Shown: positions 32,810 through 42,943, counted from the first letter of the stretch. The stretch is 64,000 bases of DNA from an uncultured Blautia sp. (GCA_900541985.1 UQLX01000007.1:1-64000), one strand, 5' to 3'. Numbers and translations are program-made. The notes: generated by a model not told the origin, from the sequence alone.

Positions 32810-33753
32810 ACTTCTCCTGTTCTTCTTAAATTAGATTCAAAAAGCCGATTATAACCCAACCATTCTTTTTTGCCCTTATCCGCTGCAAAAATCTCTGTCA
32901 GAGTCTCCATCCGGGCATCTGTATTATCTGCAAGGTTCAATGCAACTGCCTCAGCAAGAGCCGGTTTCTTAGGAGATCCGTACTCCAGTTCACCGTGATG
33001 GGCAAGAATACAATGAATCAGCTGATTTTCCAGTGTCTCCGGAAAATCAGGGATCTCGCGGGCTAGATCATGAATCATCTGCGCTCCGATAACAATGTGT
33101 CCCAGCAGCTGTCCCTCATCTGTATAGTCATTCTGAGGAAAGGCAGACAGTTCTCTTGTTTTGCCTATATCATGAAGCAGAGCCGCTGAAATCAACAGGT
33201 CTCTTTTCAGCAAAGGATATGCACCTGCCATATAATCACAAAGCCTTGCCACACTGAGCGTATGTTCCATTAAGCCTCCAATAAATCCGTGATGGACTGT
33301 TTTCGCTGCGGAATGATCCTGAAAGGCTTTTATAAACTCTTTATCTTCTGTAAACAGCTTTTTCAGCATTGCGGAAAGGTATGGATTTTTTACCGCACCG
33401 ATAAGCCCCTGGAGCTGACGGTACATATCATCCGTACTGTTTTCACTGACTGGCAGATATTCAGACGGATCATATTCTCCTTCCCCGGCTTTTCGGACGC
33501 GTTTGATATTTACCTGCATAGCTCCAGCAAAGCTTGTAACATCTCCCATAATATCTATGTAATCCAAAGCATCAAATTCATCTATTCCAAGAGAATTCGG
33601 ATCCCAGATCTTTCCGTCCAGCACCCCTGTTTTGTCCTGAATAATAATACTGTCATAGGGTTTGCCGTTTTTAGTCATTGCTGACTGCTTCTGCTTACAG
33701 AGATAAATTCCACTGATTCTGTCCCCTTCATGTAACTCATTGATAAATCGCAT
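32806..33753 (-). CDS. yhaM: YhaM-like 3'-5' exoribonuclease
   Basis: 315 residues. N-terminal OB-fold (about 10-95, GDRISGIYLCKQKQ..GKIWD) then an HD phosphohydrolase domain (about 155-285) with HTLSVARLCDYM, LLHDIGK and ILAHHGELEYGSP. YhaM trims RNA 3' ends and is widespread in Firmicutes. Its stop overlaps the rlmD start and its start overlaps the HtrA-like gene by 17 bp. Confidence 0.9.
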   Translation of the reverse strand: MRFINELHEGDRISGIYLCKQKQSAMTKNGKPYDSIIIQDKTGVLDGKIWDPNSLGIDEFDALDYIDIMGDVTSFAGAMQVNIKRVRKAGEGEYDPSEYLPVSENSTDDMYRQLQGLIGAVKNPYLSAMLKKLFTEDKEFIKAFQDHSAAKTVHHGFIGGLMEHTLSVARLCDYMAGAYPLLKRDLLISAALLHDIGKTRELSAFPQNDYTDEGQLLGHIVIGAQMIHDLAREIPDFPETLENQLIHCILAHHGELEYGSPKKPALAEAVALNLADNTDARMETLTEIFAADKGKKEWLGYNRLFESNLRRTGEV

Positions 33754-35053
33754 TTTTTCTGCCTTTCTGTTGTTTTTCTTTTATTATTATACTTAATTCA
33801 ACATCCGCATATTCTCCCGCAGGACTTTTTCGATGCAGAGTAACATGGATCCTGTCTCCAGGTTCTTTTGCCTGCAGAAGCCGGCTGTACTCCTTCACAG
33901 ACGATATTGTCTGTCCATCCAGCTTATAAAGGATATCGCCACTTTGCATCCCTGCATTCATGGCCGGAGAATCCTGTTCTACTCTGTCCACATAAACTCC
34001 CTGGGGAATATTCAGCTGCTCTGACTGCTGAGCAGGGATCGTTGTTCCCCGAATTCCAACATAACAGATCGGTTTCCCATTGGAAAGCATCTCCAGAAGA
34101 GTTCTTATCTGCGCCGCTGAAACAGCCCGAAGAACAGAGCTTTCCTGACTGTCGTTTGCAATAATGATTCCTGTCATTCTTCCATTCATATCCAGAAGAA
34201 CTCCGCCCCCGCTTTGTCCTCCGGCCATATCTGTAGTAATCAGGGAATACTCTGCATCCGCGATATTCATTTTTCCTGACACAGATGTAATGCTTCCGTA
34301 AATCAGAGAATCCATGTTACCGGCCGGACTTCCTATTGCAATAACAGGCTGTGTCTGTTCCTGATTTTCCTCTGTGGCCAGAGGAACCGCCGGTATTTCT
34401 TCTATCGTTTCTTTTTTCAGGTTTTCTGCAAGTACGCGTATAACAATCAGTTTGGTCCTGGAATCTGCCCCGCACAATTCTCCTTCTGCAGAATCGCCAT
34501 TGGAAAAGGTAATCCTGAATTTCTCCGTCTGTTCCAGTCGGTCGGAGGTGGTCACAATATAAAATCCATCCTCGTTTTTAAGAAATACGATGCCTTCCTC
34601 ATCTCCGTAAGTCAGCAGCGAATCATTCAGAAGGTCGGAATCCCCGGTAAGCCCTGCCACACGTACCAGAGCCTTCTGAGGCTTTTCTGCTATCTTTCTT
34701 ACCATTTTATAAATATTTTTCAGATGATCCACCGTAACCGATTCCTCCGCATCTGCTGATCCGGTCTGCACCTGTGGTTCCTGAGAGGGAGCCACAGACA
34801 CTGCTGGTTCCGGTTCTCCCTCCGGCTGCACCGAAGGCGTGATCTGTACGGTTTCTTTTTTCTTTATCTGCTGTTCATATTTATTAACCATCTCCGGCAT
34901 ACAAACCATGAGGGTGACAACTGCGCAAAGACCAAACACAACACCGCATAAAGCGGCTGTACCAATTTTTTTCAGAAGTTCTCTTTTGTCAATTGGCCGT
35001 TGTTTAATCGTCTCTTTTATAAATGGATAGTCCTGATCTTTTCTTGTTCCCAT
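33737..35053 (-). CDS. HtrA/DegP-like protein, apparently catalytically degenerate
   Basis: 438 residues from the ATG at 35053, 6 bp after GGGAGG. A cytosolic N-terminus, one membrane segment (about 31-51), a Pro/Glu-rich linker, a trypsin-like domain (about 120-330) and a C-terminal PDZ domain (about 345-425, YVGIRGT.. GVYVDRVEQDSPAMNAGMQSGDIL, quoted in parts). The usual TNNHV His is replaced (YIVTTSDR, Asp171), the DLAV Asp by Lys201 (RTKLIVIRV). Ser281 in QSGGG remains. It may be a pseudoprotease scaffold or chaperone. Confidence 0.82.
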   Translation of the reverse strand: MGTRKDQDYPFIKETIKQRPIDKRELLKKIGTAALCGVVFGLCAVVTLMVCMPEMVNKYEQQIKKKETVQITPSVQPEGEPEPAVSVAPSQEPQVQTGSADAEESVTVDHLKNIYKMVRKIAEKPQKALVRVAGLTGDSDLLNDSLLTYGDEEGIVFLKNEDGFYIVTTSDRLEQTEKFRITFSNGDSAEGELCGADSRTKLIVIRVLAENLKKETIEEIPAVPLATEENQEQTQPVIAIGSPAGNMDSLIYGSITSVSGKMNIADAEYSLITTDMAGGQSGGGVLLDMNGRMTGIIIANDSQESSVLRAVSAAQIRTLLEMLSNGKPICYVGIRGTTIPAQQSEQLNIPQGVYVDRVEQDSPAMNAGMQSGDILYKLDGQTISSVKEYSRLLQAKEPGDRIHVTLHRKSPAGEYADVELSIIIKEKQQKGRKNAIYQ

Positions 35054-35314
35054 TACCATCCTCCCATAAACCTGATAAGATGGGTATATTTTAGCAAAAA
35101 TATATGAATTTTTCATGAACAAATAAGCACATTTTCCTTTTCAATAAGGTTTAAATCATGTATGATAGAAACAGGAAATATTTAATCCTATATTTCTGGC
35201 AGTTTTATTTTTCTTATGGAAAAAAAAACAAAAATCTGTTATGATAAAAAGTCACATAGTAAAAATAATTCAGAATTAACAGGAGATGCTGCCGGATACG
35301 CAGCAGTAAAAAAC

Positions 35315-37696
35315 ATGAATCAAAAAGCACTGATATCCTTAGAATATTACAAAATCATAGAACGGCTTACAGAAAAAGCCTCTTCCCCCATGGGAAAAGA
35401 TCTGTGCAGAAAGCTTCTTCCTTCCACAGATCTTCAAAATATCCGTCTGATGCAGACGCAGACCCGCGATGCACTGACACGCCTTTTCCAAAAAGGCTCG
35501 GTTTCCTTTGGAAGCGTCAAGGATATTCGAGGTTCCCTGAAACGTCTGGAAATCGGAAGTTCTCTGGGAATCATAGAAATCCTTTCCGTCTGCTCTCTTC
35601 TGGAAAATACTTCAAGGGTCAAAGCCTATTCCAGAAGCGACAGAAGCAACACACCGGAGGATTCTCTTGATCCCATGTTTGATGCTCTTTCTCCACTGAC
35701 TCCTCTTTCCTCTGAGATCAGACGCTGTATTCTTTCGGAGGATGAGATCAGTGATGACGCCAGCCCTGGTCTTCGGCAGATCCGCCGGAGCATGAAGGTC
35801 ACCAATGACCGTATCCATACCCAGCTGTCCGGGCTTGTTAACGGAAGCGCACGCACCTATCTTCAGGATTCCGTGATCACAATGCGAAACGGACGCTATT
35901 GTATCCCGGTAAAGGCGGAATACAAGGGACAGGTTCCCGGCATGATCCACGATCAGTCTTCCACAGGTTCCACTCTTTTTATCGAACCCATGGCAGTGGT
36001 AAAACTAAATAATGATATGAGGGAACTGGAACTTCAGGAACAGAAAGAAATCGAGATCATACTCTCTTCTTTAAGTCAGCAGATCGCGGAAGAAAGGGAA
36101 GCCATTGCTCTTGATCTTACTTTGATGGTACAGCTTGATTTTATCTTCGCCAGAGCTGCCCTTGCCATGGATATGAATGGAAGTGAGCCGGTATTCAATG
36201 AAGAAGGACGGATCCGACTGAAAAAAGCGCGCCATCCTCTGATTCCCAAAAAGCAGGTAGTACCTATTGACATCCGGCTTGGTGATGAATTTGATCTTCT
36301 TATCATCACAGGCCCCAATACAGGCGGAAAAACCGTGTCCTTAAAAACCGTAGGGCTTCTTACACTGATGGGGCAGGCCGGTCTGCATATCCCGGCTCTG
36401 GATCGCAGCGAGTTGTCGCTCTTCCATGAAATCTATGCAGATATCGGAGATGAACAGAGCATTGAACAGTCCCTGAGTACCTTCTCCTCGCATATGACCA
36501 ATATCGTATCCTTCCTGGAAAAGGCAGATTCCCACTCTCTCGTACTTTTCGACGAGCTCGGTGCCGGAACAGATCCTACGGAGGGTGCAGCGCTTGCCAT
36601 TTCCATCCTTTCTTATCTTCACGAAAAAGGGATCCGGACCATGGCAACTACTCATTACAGTGAACTGAAGATATATGCTCTTTCTGAATCCGGTGTTGAA
36701 AATGCCTGCTGCGAATTCAGTGTAGAAACTCTGCGTCCTACCTACCGGCTTTTGATCGGTATACCGGGCAAAAGTAATGCCTTTGCCATTTCCTCCAAGC
36801 TTGGACTTTCTGATTCTATTATTCAGAGGGCAAAGGATCAGATCAGTGAACAGGATGAATCCTTTGAAGATGTTCTGTCCTCTCTGGAGGAAAACCGTGT
36901 GACCATAGAAAACGAACGGTTGGAGATTGCCCGCTATAAAGAAGAGATCCAGACTCTGAAAACTCAGCTGGAATCCCGTCAGGAAAAACTGGAGGCACAA
37001 AAAGAACGGATTCTGCGTCAGGCCAACGAAGAGGCCCATAAAGTTCTTGAAGAGGCAAAAGACTATGCGGATAAGACCATGAAACTTTTTCATAAGTTCC
37101 AGAAAAACTATGTGGATACCTCCTCAGTAGAGCGTGAACGGCAGGAACTGAGGAAACGGATGAATAAAGCAGAAAAAAACATGTCCGGAAAATCTCAGGT
37201 CCAAAAGCCAGCCAGACAGCTTACTGCCAAGGATATCCATCCCGGGGATTCTGTCAAAGTCCTTAGTATGAATCTGAAGGGAACTGTCAGCAGCCGCCCT
37301 GATTCCAGAGGCTATCTTTTTGTCCAGATGGGAATCATCCGTTCCAAGGTCCACCTTTCTGATCTGGAGCTGTTAGACGAGCCTGTGATCAATTCTCCGA
37401 CTCTCCAGAAAACCGGAGCAGGTAAAATCCGCATGTCCAAATCAGCCAGTGTTTCTACAGAGATCAATCTTTTAGGAAAAACGGTGGATGAGGCGGTTGC
37501 CGAGCTTGACAAATATCTTGACGATGCATATATCGCACATCTGAAATCAGTCCGGGTCGTTCACGGAAAAGGAACCGGAGCGCTTCGTAAAGGCGTCCAT
37601 GACTATCTGCGCCGCCAGAAGCATGTTGCCTCCTTCCGCCTGGGCGAATTTGGAGAAGGCGACGCAGGTGTCACAATCGTAGAATTTAAAAAATAA
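35315..37696 (+). CDS. mutS2: MutS2-family ATPase/endonuclease
   Basis: 793 residues from the ATG at 35315 (MNQKALISLEYYK), the usual family length; the frame is open from an ATG at 35216 without a clear SD for either. MutS core with Walker A GPNTGGKTVSLKT, Walker B LVLFDELGAGTDPTEG, a long coiled coil (about 485-610), a KOW-like segment and a C-terminal Smr nuclease domain (HGKGTGALRKGVHDYL). Acts in recombination control and in rescue of stalled or collided ribosomes in Firmicutes. Confidence 0.92.
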   Translation: MNQKALISLEYYKIIERLTEKASSPMGKDLCRKLLPSTDLQNIRLMQTQTRDALTRLFQKGSVSFGSVKDIRGSLKRLEIGSSLGIIEILSVCSLLENTSRVKAYSRSDRSNTPEDSLDPMFDALSPLTPLSSEIRRCILSEDEISDDASPGLRQIRRSMKVTNDRIHTQLSGLVNGSARTYLQDSVITMRNGRYCIPVKAEYKGQVPGMIHDQSSTGSTLFIEPMAVVKLNNDMRELELQEQKEIEIILSSLSQQIAEEREAIALDLTLMVQLDFIFARAALAMDMNGSEPVFNEEGRIRLKKARHPLIPKKQVVPIDIRLGDEFDLLIITGPNTGGKTVSLKTVGLLTLMGQAGLHIPALDRSELSLFHEIYADIGDEQSIEQSLSTFSSHMTNIVSFLEKADSHSLVLFDELGAGTDPTEGAALAISILSYLHEKGIRTMATTHYSELKIYALSESGVENACCEFSVETLRPTYRLLIGIPGKSNAFAISSKLGLSDSIIQRAKDQISEQDESFEDVLSSLEENRVTIENERLEIARYKEEIQTLKTQLESRQEKLEAQKERILRQANEEAHKVLEEAKDYADKTMKLFHKFQKNYVDTSSVERERQELRKRMNKAEKNMSGKSQVQKPARQLTAKDIHPGDSVKVLSMNLKGTVSSRPDSRGYLFVQMGIIRSKVHLSDLELLDEPVINSPTLQKTGAGKIRMSKSASVSTEINLLGKTVDEAVAELDKYLDDAYIAHLKSVRVVHGKGTGALRKGVHDYLRRQKHVASFRLGEFGEGDAGVTIVEFKK

Positions 37697-37711
37697 AGGA
37701 AGGAGACTGTC

Positions 37712-38413
37712 ATGACATCCAAACAGAAAATCCTGATCATAGATGACGATAATAATATTGCTGAACTGATTTCCCTTTATCTCACCAAGGAATGTTTTGA
37801 AACCAAAATAGTAAATGACGGAGAACAGGCTTTAAAGGAATTTCATATCTTTCAGCCCGATCTTCTCCTTCTCGATCTGATGCTGCCCGGAATCGACGGC
37901 TATCAGGTATGCAGAGAGATCCGGCATATTTCTGATGTTCCGATCATCATGCTTTCTGCCAAAGGAGAAACCTTCGATAAGGTTCTTGGGCTTGAGCTTG
38001 GCGCCGATGATTATATCATCAAGCCTTTTGATTCCAAAGAACTGGTTGCCCGGGTACGTGCTGTACTTCGGCGTTTCAAAGTAAAACAGCCTGCCGCATC
38101 CTCTGCTGAAAAATCGGTGGCCTATCCTGATCTTACCATCAATCTCACCAATTATTCCGTGACCTATATGGGAAAACAGGTGGATATGCCCCCCAAAGAG
38201 CTGGAGCTGCTGTATTTTCTCGCAGCTTCTCCCAATCAGGTATTTACCAGGGAGCAGCTTCTGGATCATATCTGGGGATATGAATATATCGGAGATACCA
38301 GAACCGTGGACGTTCATATCAAGCGTCTCAGAGAAAAGATCAAGGACAATCCAGCCTGGAGCATTTCCACTGTCTGGGGCATCGGATATAAATTTGAGGT
38401 AAAAAACAGATGA
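37712..38413 (+). CDS. OmpR/PhoB-family response regulator
   Basis: 233 residues. Receiver domain with IDDDNN, phospho-acceptor Asp in LLLLDLMLPGIDGY, Ser/Ala at MLSAK and Lys in YIIKPFD; C-terminal winged helix (about 135-230, ELLYFLAASPNQVFTREQLL, RTVDVHIKRLREKI). It overlaps the kinase gene by 4 bp. Signal unknown. Confidence 0.92.
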   Translation: MTSKQKILIIDDDNNIAELISLYLTKECFETKIVNDGEQALKEFHIFQPDLLLLDLMLPGIDGYQVCREIRHISDVPIIMLSAKGETFDKVLGLELGADDYIIKPFDSKELVARVRAVLRRFKVKQPAASSAEKSVAYPDLTINLTNYSVTYMGKQVDMPPKELELLYFLAASPNQVFTREQLLDHIWGYEYIGDTRTVDVHIKRLREKIKDNPAWSISTVWGIGYKFEVKNR

Positions 38414-39822
38414 TTAAAAAATTGTCCCGAAAATTCACGGAAGCCTACCTTTTTGTAGGCTTCCTTGGTTTTCTGCTGATAACGCTCAGTGGCTCCCATA
38501 TGATCGAATCACTTCTCGAAAAGGATATTAGCTCAGATCTCTATCAAAGTGCCTACCGTATTGCAGAAAACGAAGAAATCCGTCATAATCTTTCCGCCTC
38601 CGGTCTGCAGAACATCAAAGAAAAGCTGACCATGGTCGCAGATTATCCGAATACCATCATCTGGATCATCAATGAAAAAGGAGAGGTGGTACTCAGCACC
38701 AGAAGAGATATTGAACCGGAAAATCCTATCGGGCTCGATAATTTTGATCCTTCTCTCTGGGGAAGTACCTATTACCAGGTCGGCTATTTTTATGGATATT
38801 TTAAAGACAGCGCCCGTCTCAGTGTGATCGCTCCCATTACGGATAATATGACAACCAAAGGTTATATTGCCATTCACTATATGATGAGCAGTCTCTATCA
38901 GAAAAGAGGACAGTATTTATCGATTCTTCAGCTGCTCTTCCTTATTGTTTATGCAATGATGGCATTGATCCTGGCTGTTTTTTACCGTCATGTGCATAAG
39001 CCTCTCCGGGAAATAAAAAAAGGAGTAACCGAATATTCCAACGGCAATCTCGCCTACAAGATCCCTGTCCAGACAGATGACGAGCTTGGATATCTTGCAA
39101 ACAACCTCAATTATATGGCAGAAAAAATGAACCGCAACGGGCAGTATCAGCGCCAGTTCATTTCCAACGTCTCCCATGACTTCCGCTCCCCTCTTACCTC
39201 CATCAAAGGGTATATCGAGGCAATGAGAGACGGAACCATTCCTGTGGAAATGCAGGATAAATATCTGGGAATTATTGCCTATGAGGCTGACCGTCTGGAA
39301 AAGCTGACCAAAGGGCTTCTGACTTTAAACGAACTGGACATTCACAAACGGCTTTTGAATATCCAGCCCTTTGACATTAATGATACCATAAAAAAAACCG
39401 TTGCCACCTATGAGGGCGACTGTACCAGACGGCATATCCTTTTAGAGCTGATCCTTTCCGGCAAAGAGCTTTATGCCATGGCAGACGTAGAGCAAATCCA
39501 GCAGGTTCTCCATAACCTTCTGAATAATGCGATCAAATTCAGCCCCGACAATTCTACTATTATCGTGGAAACTACAGAAAAAAATGATAGGATCTTTGTT
39601 TCTGTACAGGATCACGGGATTGGAATTCCCAAGGAAAGCCTTTCCAAAATCTGGGAACGTTTTTACAAAACAGACATTTCCCGTGGAAAAGACCAGAAAG
39701 GAACCGGTCTTGGGCTATCCATTGTAAAGGAAATTATTCATGCCCACGACCAGAATATCAACGTGATCAGCACTGAAGGGATTGGCACAGAATTTATTTT
39801 CACATTGGAAAAAGCACGATAG
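38410..39822 (+). CDS. Sensor histidine kinase
   Basis: 470 residues. Membrane segments at about 14-36 and 172-195 enclose an extracellular sensor domain; HAMP (about 195-248), HisKA with VSHDFRSPLTSIKGYIEAM (phospho-His) and HATPase with NLLNNAIKFSPD, DHGIGIP and GTGLGLSIV. Forms a two-component pair with the preceding regulator. The signal is not evident. Confidence 0.92.
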   Translation: MIKKLSRKFTEAYLFVGFLGFLLITLSGSHMIESLLEKDISSDLYQSAYRIAENEEIRHNLSASGLQNIKEKLTMVADYPNTIIWIINEKGEVVLSTRRDIEPENPIGLDNFDPSLWGSTYYQVGYFYGYFKDSARLSVIAPITDNMTTKGYIAIHYMMSSLYQKRGQYLSILQLLFLIVYAMMALILAVFYRHVHKPLREIKKGVTEYSNGNLAYKIPVQTDDELGYLANNLNYMAEKMNRNGQYQRQFISNVSHDFRSPLTSIKGYIEAMRDGTIPVEMQDKYLGIIAYEADRLEKLTKGLLTLNELDIHKRLLNIQPFDINDTIKKTVATYEGDCTRRHILLELILSGKELYAMADVEQIQQVLHNLLNNAIKFSPDNSTIIVETTEKNDRIFVSVQDHGIGIPKESLSKIWERFYKTDISRGKDQKGTGLGLSIVKEIIHAHDQNINVISTEGIGTEFIFTLEKAR

Positions 39823-39840
39823 GAACTCCCTTCGTGCTTT
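39811..39840. terminator. Terminator between kinase and ade
   Basis: AAAGCACGA (39811-39819) pairs with TCGTGCTTT (39832-39840), followed by T's on the plus strand and A-rich (T-run on minus) on the other side. It overlaps the kinase stop and serves both convergent genes. Confidence 0.75.
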
Positions 39841-39863
39841 TTCTGTTTATGTCGTTCTCTGTT

Positions 39864-41591
39864 TTATTTTTCAAATGGACTGGTCAGAAGTCTGTCCTCA
39901 TTTACCAGATACACGCCTCTTGGAGTCACCCGGATATCCGGGATCACTGGAAGCGCCATAAAGGAAAGTGTGATAAACGGGTCAAATCCCTGTTTGATTC
40001 CCATGGCATGTGCCTTCGGAATCATGCGGGCCAGAAGATCGTTTACCTTTTCATAGCCTTCATCACTCATAAGTCCCATAACCGGAAGCGGAAGGGTATC
40101 ATATACTTTTCCTTTTTCCACCAACGTATAGCCTCCCTGCGTCCGTACCAGTTCCTGTACTGCAAGATACATGTCATGGTCATTGTCTCCAATCACGATC
40201 AGATTATGAGAATCATGGGAAACACTGGATGCGATTGCACCTCCCTGAAGCCCGAAACCTTTTACGATTCCCACGCCAACCTTTCCGGTACATTTATGCC
40301 GTTCGATCACTGCAATCTTCTGATAAACTGCATCTGAAGCAAAAACTTTTTCTCCGTTTTCCTCAACAAAAGGAACCTCTTCCACAATATCTCTGGTAAC
40401 GATCTGTCCTTCCATCATCTGAAGTACATGAGCCTTTCCTCCGTGATGGAGAAGCTGCAGATCCTTTTTGTCAAAGCTTTTCAGATGGACTGTGTTTTTA
40501 AGATCCGGCGCACAGGGGCGGATTTCTTTCTTTTCATCCTTAACGATCCTGATGCCCTTATGATAGACATCCCGGACCTTCATTGTATCCAGATCCTCAA
40601 GAACTACCAGATCTGCCTGACATCCCGGAGCGATCGCCCCCAGATGTGTAAGTCCATAGCACTTTGCGGCCTGAATGGTTGCCATCTGAAGCGCCTGCTC
40701 CGGAGAAAGTCCCAGCTCCACAGAACGTCTGACGTTATAATTAATATGGCCTTCTCTTCGTATATCCTCAATGTGTTTATCGTCGGTACAGAAGCAGAAC
40801 CCGGAAGTATCCGTGTGATGTTTTACCAGCCCGGATACAATCGCATCCAGGTTTCTCGCCGCACTTCCCTCACGGATCAGAACCTGCATCCCGTTTCTGC
40901 ATTCTTCCATGGCATATTCATAATCTACACATTCGTGATCTGTTGCGATTCCTGCCAGAACATAAGCAGCAAGATCACCTGCTTCCAGAAACGGCGCGTG
41001 TCCGTCTCTGATCCGATTCTGAAACAGAGATAATTTTTCGTGCATGGATACACTTCCGTTGATCACAGAAACCGCATCCATTACCTCGCCCAGTCCCAGT
41101 ATCCTGGGATTCTCCAGATATGTCTTCATTTTTCCTGCCGTAAGTATACAGCCATTATCGTCTACATGAGTGGCCGGCACACAGGACGGCATCATGACAT
41201 ATACGTTTGCAGGCACATCCTCTGTCTGCTCCAGAATATAATCAATCCCATCTGTTCCGGATACATTTGCAGATTCATGAGGATCCACTATAAATGTCGT
41301 CGTTCCGCACTGGGCAGCCTGGCGGATCAGTTCTCCCGGCGTCACAAGTGTAGATTCCAGATGAAGATGACTGTCCACAAATCCGGGACAAAGATATTTC
41401 CCTGTAAGATCGATCTCTTCCTCTCCATGATAGCAGCCGGTTCCGAGGATCATTCCATCAGCAACTGCCACATCTCCTTTTTTAAATTCTCCTGCATGTG
41501 CATAAAAAACATTTGCATTTTTAAAAACAAGAGGAGCTTTCCGGATTCCTCTGGCCATTTCGGAATAAACCCGGTATTTCTCAAGTTCCAT
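39864..41591 (-). CDS. ade: Adenine deaminase
   Basis: 575 residues, amidohydrolase fold. Metal ligands in CPGFVDSHLHLEST and VDPHESANVSG, later HHTDTSGFCFCTDDKH, and C-terminal VSHDSHNLIVIGDND typical of Ade. Converts adenine to hypoxanthine and ammonia in purine salvage. A good promoter lies upstream (41667-41695); no purine riboswitch was seen in the 200-bp leader. Confidence 0.93.
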   Translation of the reverse strand: MELEKYRVYSEMARGIRKAPLVFKNANVFYAHAGEFKKGDVAVADGMILGTGCYHGEEEIDLTGKYLCPGFVDSHLHLESTLVTPGELIRQAAQCGTTTFIVDPHESANVSGTDGIDYILEQTEDVPANVYVMMPSCVPATHVDDNGCILTAGKMKTYLENPRILGLGEVMDAVSVINGSVSMHEKLSLFQNRIRDGHAPFLEAGDLAAYVLAGIATDHECVDYEYAMEECRNGMQVLIREGSAARNLDAIVSGLVKHHTDTSGFCFCTDDKHIEDIRREGHINYNVRRSVELGLSPEQALQMATIQAAKCYGLTHLGAIAPGCQADLVVLEDLDTMKVRDVYHKGIRIVKDEKKEIRPCAPDLKNTVHLKSFDKKDLQLLHHGGKAHVLQMMEGQIVTRDIVEEVPFVEENGEKVFASDAVYQKIAVIERHKCTGKVGVGIVKGFGLQGGAIASSVSHDSHNLIVIGDNDHDMYLAVQELVRTQGGYTLVEKGKVYDTLPLPVMGLMSDEGYEKVNDLLARMIPKAHAMGIKQGFDPFITLSFMALPVIPDIRVTPRGVYLVNEDRLLTSPFEK

Positions 41592-41666
41592 ATTGATAGC
41601 CTCCTTTTTTCTGAAATATATACGTTATTTCTTAATTATACTTTTACTTCGATATTATTGTTTTAT

Positions 41667-41695
41667 ATATTATCACTTTTTTCTTTTATTTTCAA
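41667..41695 (-). promoter_or_regulatory. Promoter of ade
   Basis: On the minus strand TTGAAA (41690-41695), 17-bp spacer, TAATAT (41667-41672), in a very AT-rich stretch about 75 bp upstream of ade. Confidence 0.65.
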
Positions 41696-41742
41696 TTATA
41701 TTTTAAAACTTTCAGAAATATTTCAGAAGGAATTCTAATAAT

Positions 41743-41788
41743 AAAAAAAACAGATCCCGGTACTATGTAAAGCACAGCACCTGATCTG
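41743..41788 (-). terminator. Terminator of trmL
   Basis: CAGATC stems (41751-41756 and 41783-41788, extended by GT/AC) close a hairpin that runs into eight T's on the minus strand, 10 bp after the trmL stop. Confidence 0.7.
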
Positions 41789-41797
41789 CTTATAAAT

Positions 41798-42292
41798 TTA
41801 TTTCCAGTCATATTTTGTCAGATGACCGCCCAGCTGCATATGGCTGAAGTCATGCTGACGCAGAACTTCATAAAGAACAATCGCCACAGAATTACTGAGA
41901 TTAAGAGAACGGATCTCATTGATCATGGGAATACGTACACAGGTTTCCTGATTATTCAGAAGGATCTCTTCGGGAATCCCTGCACTTTCCTTTCCAAACA
42001 TGATAAAACAATCATCCTCATAAGATACCTCTGTGTAAGTCTGAGGTGCCTTTGTTGTGGCATAATAGATCCTGGCCCCCGGATTTCTCTGAAGAAAATC
42101 TTCGTAATTCAGGTAAGTAGTCACATCCAGATCCTTCCAGTAATCCATTCCGGCTCTTTTGATGGCTTTCTCATTTAATAAAAAACCAAGAGGCTCAATG
42201 AGATGAAGTCGTGTTCCTGTTGCCACACAGGTTCTTCCTATGTTTCCCGTATTTGCCGGAATTTCCGGCTCATGGAGTACAATATTCAGCAT
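41798..42292 (-). CDS. trmL: tRNA (cytidine(34)-2'-O)-methyltransferase
   Basis: 164 residues from the ATG at 42292, with AAGGAG 8 bp upstream. SPOUT fold with HEPEIPANTGNIGRTC, LIEPLGF, FGKESAGIPEE and IPM..RSLNLSNSVAIVLYE, the motifs of TrmL. It methylates the wobble base of tRNA-Leu. It overlaps the AIR-synthase-like gene slightly. Confidence 0.93.
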   Translation of the reverse strand: MLNIVLHEPEIPANTGNIGRTCVATGTRLHLIEPLGFLLNEKAIKRAGMDYWKDLDVTTYLNYEDFLQRNPGARIYYATTKAPQTYTEVSYEDDCFIMFGKESAGIPEEILLNNQETCVRIPMINEIRSLNLSNSVAIVLYEVLRQHDFSHMQLGGHLTKYDWK

Positions 42293-42939
42293 TGTTCTGT
42301 CTCCTTTTTCTTTCCCGGTAATCTTTCGGAATTTTTCCATTTTTCTCCCCATGAAAACTTCGTGATCTCATCCTGAGAAGGACGTTCCAGATATCTGACA
42401 TTTTCTCCGCTGCGCAGAATACGGTCGTTGCCTTTTACCGCTTTCCCGATCACAGCTGCCGGGATTCCCTGGTCAGAGCAGTACCGTACCAGTTCCTCTC
42501 CTTTTAATGTCCCCACAAGGATACTTCCTTCCGAAAAAAGCTTATAGGGATTCAGATCAAACCTCTCACAGATTTCAATGGTTTCCTGGCGGACAGGAAT
42601 CTTGCGAAGATCTGCAAAAAGCCCCATTTCAGATGCCTCCGCCGCTTTCCATAAGCCGGCAAGAACACCGCCTGTCCCCAAATGATAAAAGGCATCCATT
42701 TCCATCACATACTGCTGCGCAGTAATGTTTTTTGAGGCACCATAAAGAGAGGGGCTTCTCCTGGCATCCCAGAGAAATCCCTCCGAAAAAAACTGTCTCA
42801 GAAATTCATTTTCTTTTTCTACGATAAGAGCAGTTCCCGCAAGAGCGATATCCCCGATGATCACAAGGTCATCTCCCTCTTTCAAAAGCCCGGTCACCTC
42901 CGCCCGCAGAGCTTCCATTGCCTTTTGTCCAAGCTTCAT
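42286..42939 (-). CDS. AIR synthase C-terminal-like protein (half-length)
   Basis: 217 residues from the ATG at 42939 (MKLGQKAMEAL), 4 bp after the stop of a 34-residue gene, so probably coupled. It matches only the C-terminal (AIRS_C) half of PurM/HypE/ThiL-type enzymes: MEMDAFYHLGTGGVLAGLWKAAE, LNPYKLFSEGSILVGT, AAVIGKAV. The N-terminal ATP-binding half is absent. Function unknown; a distinct short family is possible, as is truncation. Confidence 0.72.
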   Translation of the reverse strand: MKLGQKAMEALRAEVTGLLKEGDDLVIIGDIALAGTALIVEKENEFLRQFFSEGFLWDARRSPSLYGASKNITAQQYVMEMDAFYHLGTGGVLAGLWKAAEASEMGLFADLRKIPVRQETIEICERFDLNPYKLFSEGSILVGTLKGEELVRYCSDQGIPAAVIGKAVKGNDRILRSGENVRYLERPSQDEITKFSWGEKWKNSERLPGKKKETEQC

Positions 42940-42943
42940 CTTC

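Noticed and set aside
41592..41797. Purine riboswitch upstream of ade
   Set aside because: The leader is very AT-rich and lacks the conserved paired loops of the purine aptamer.
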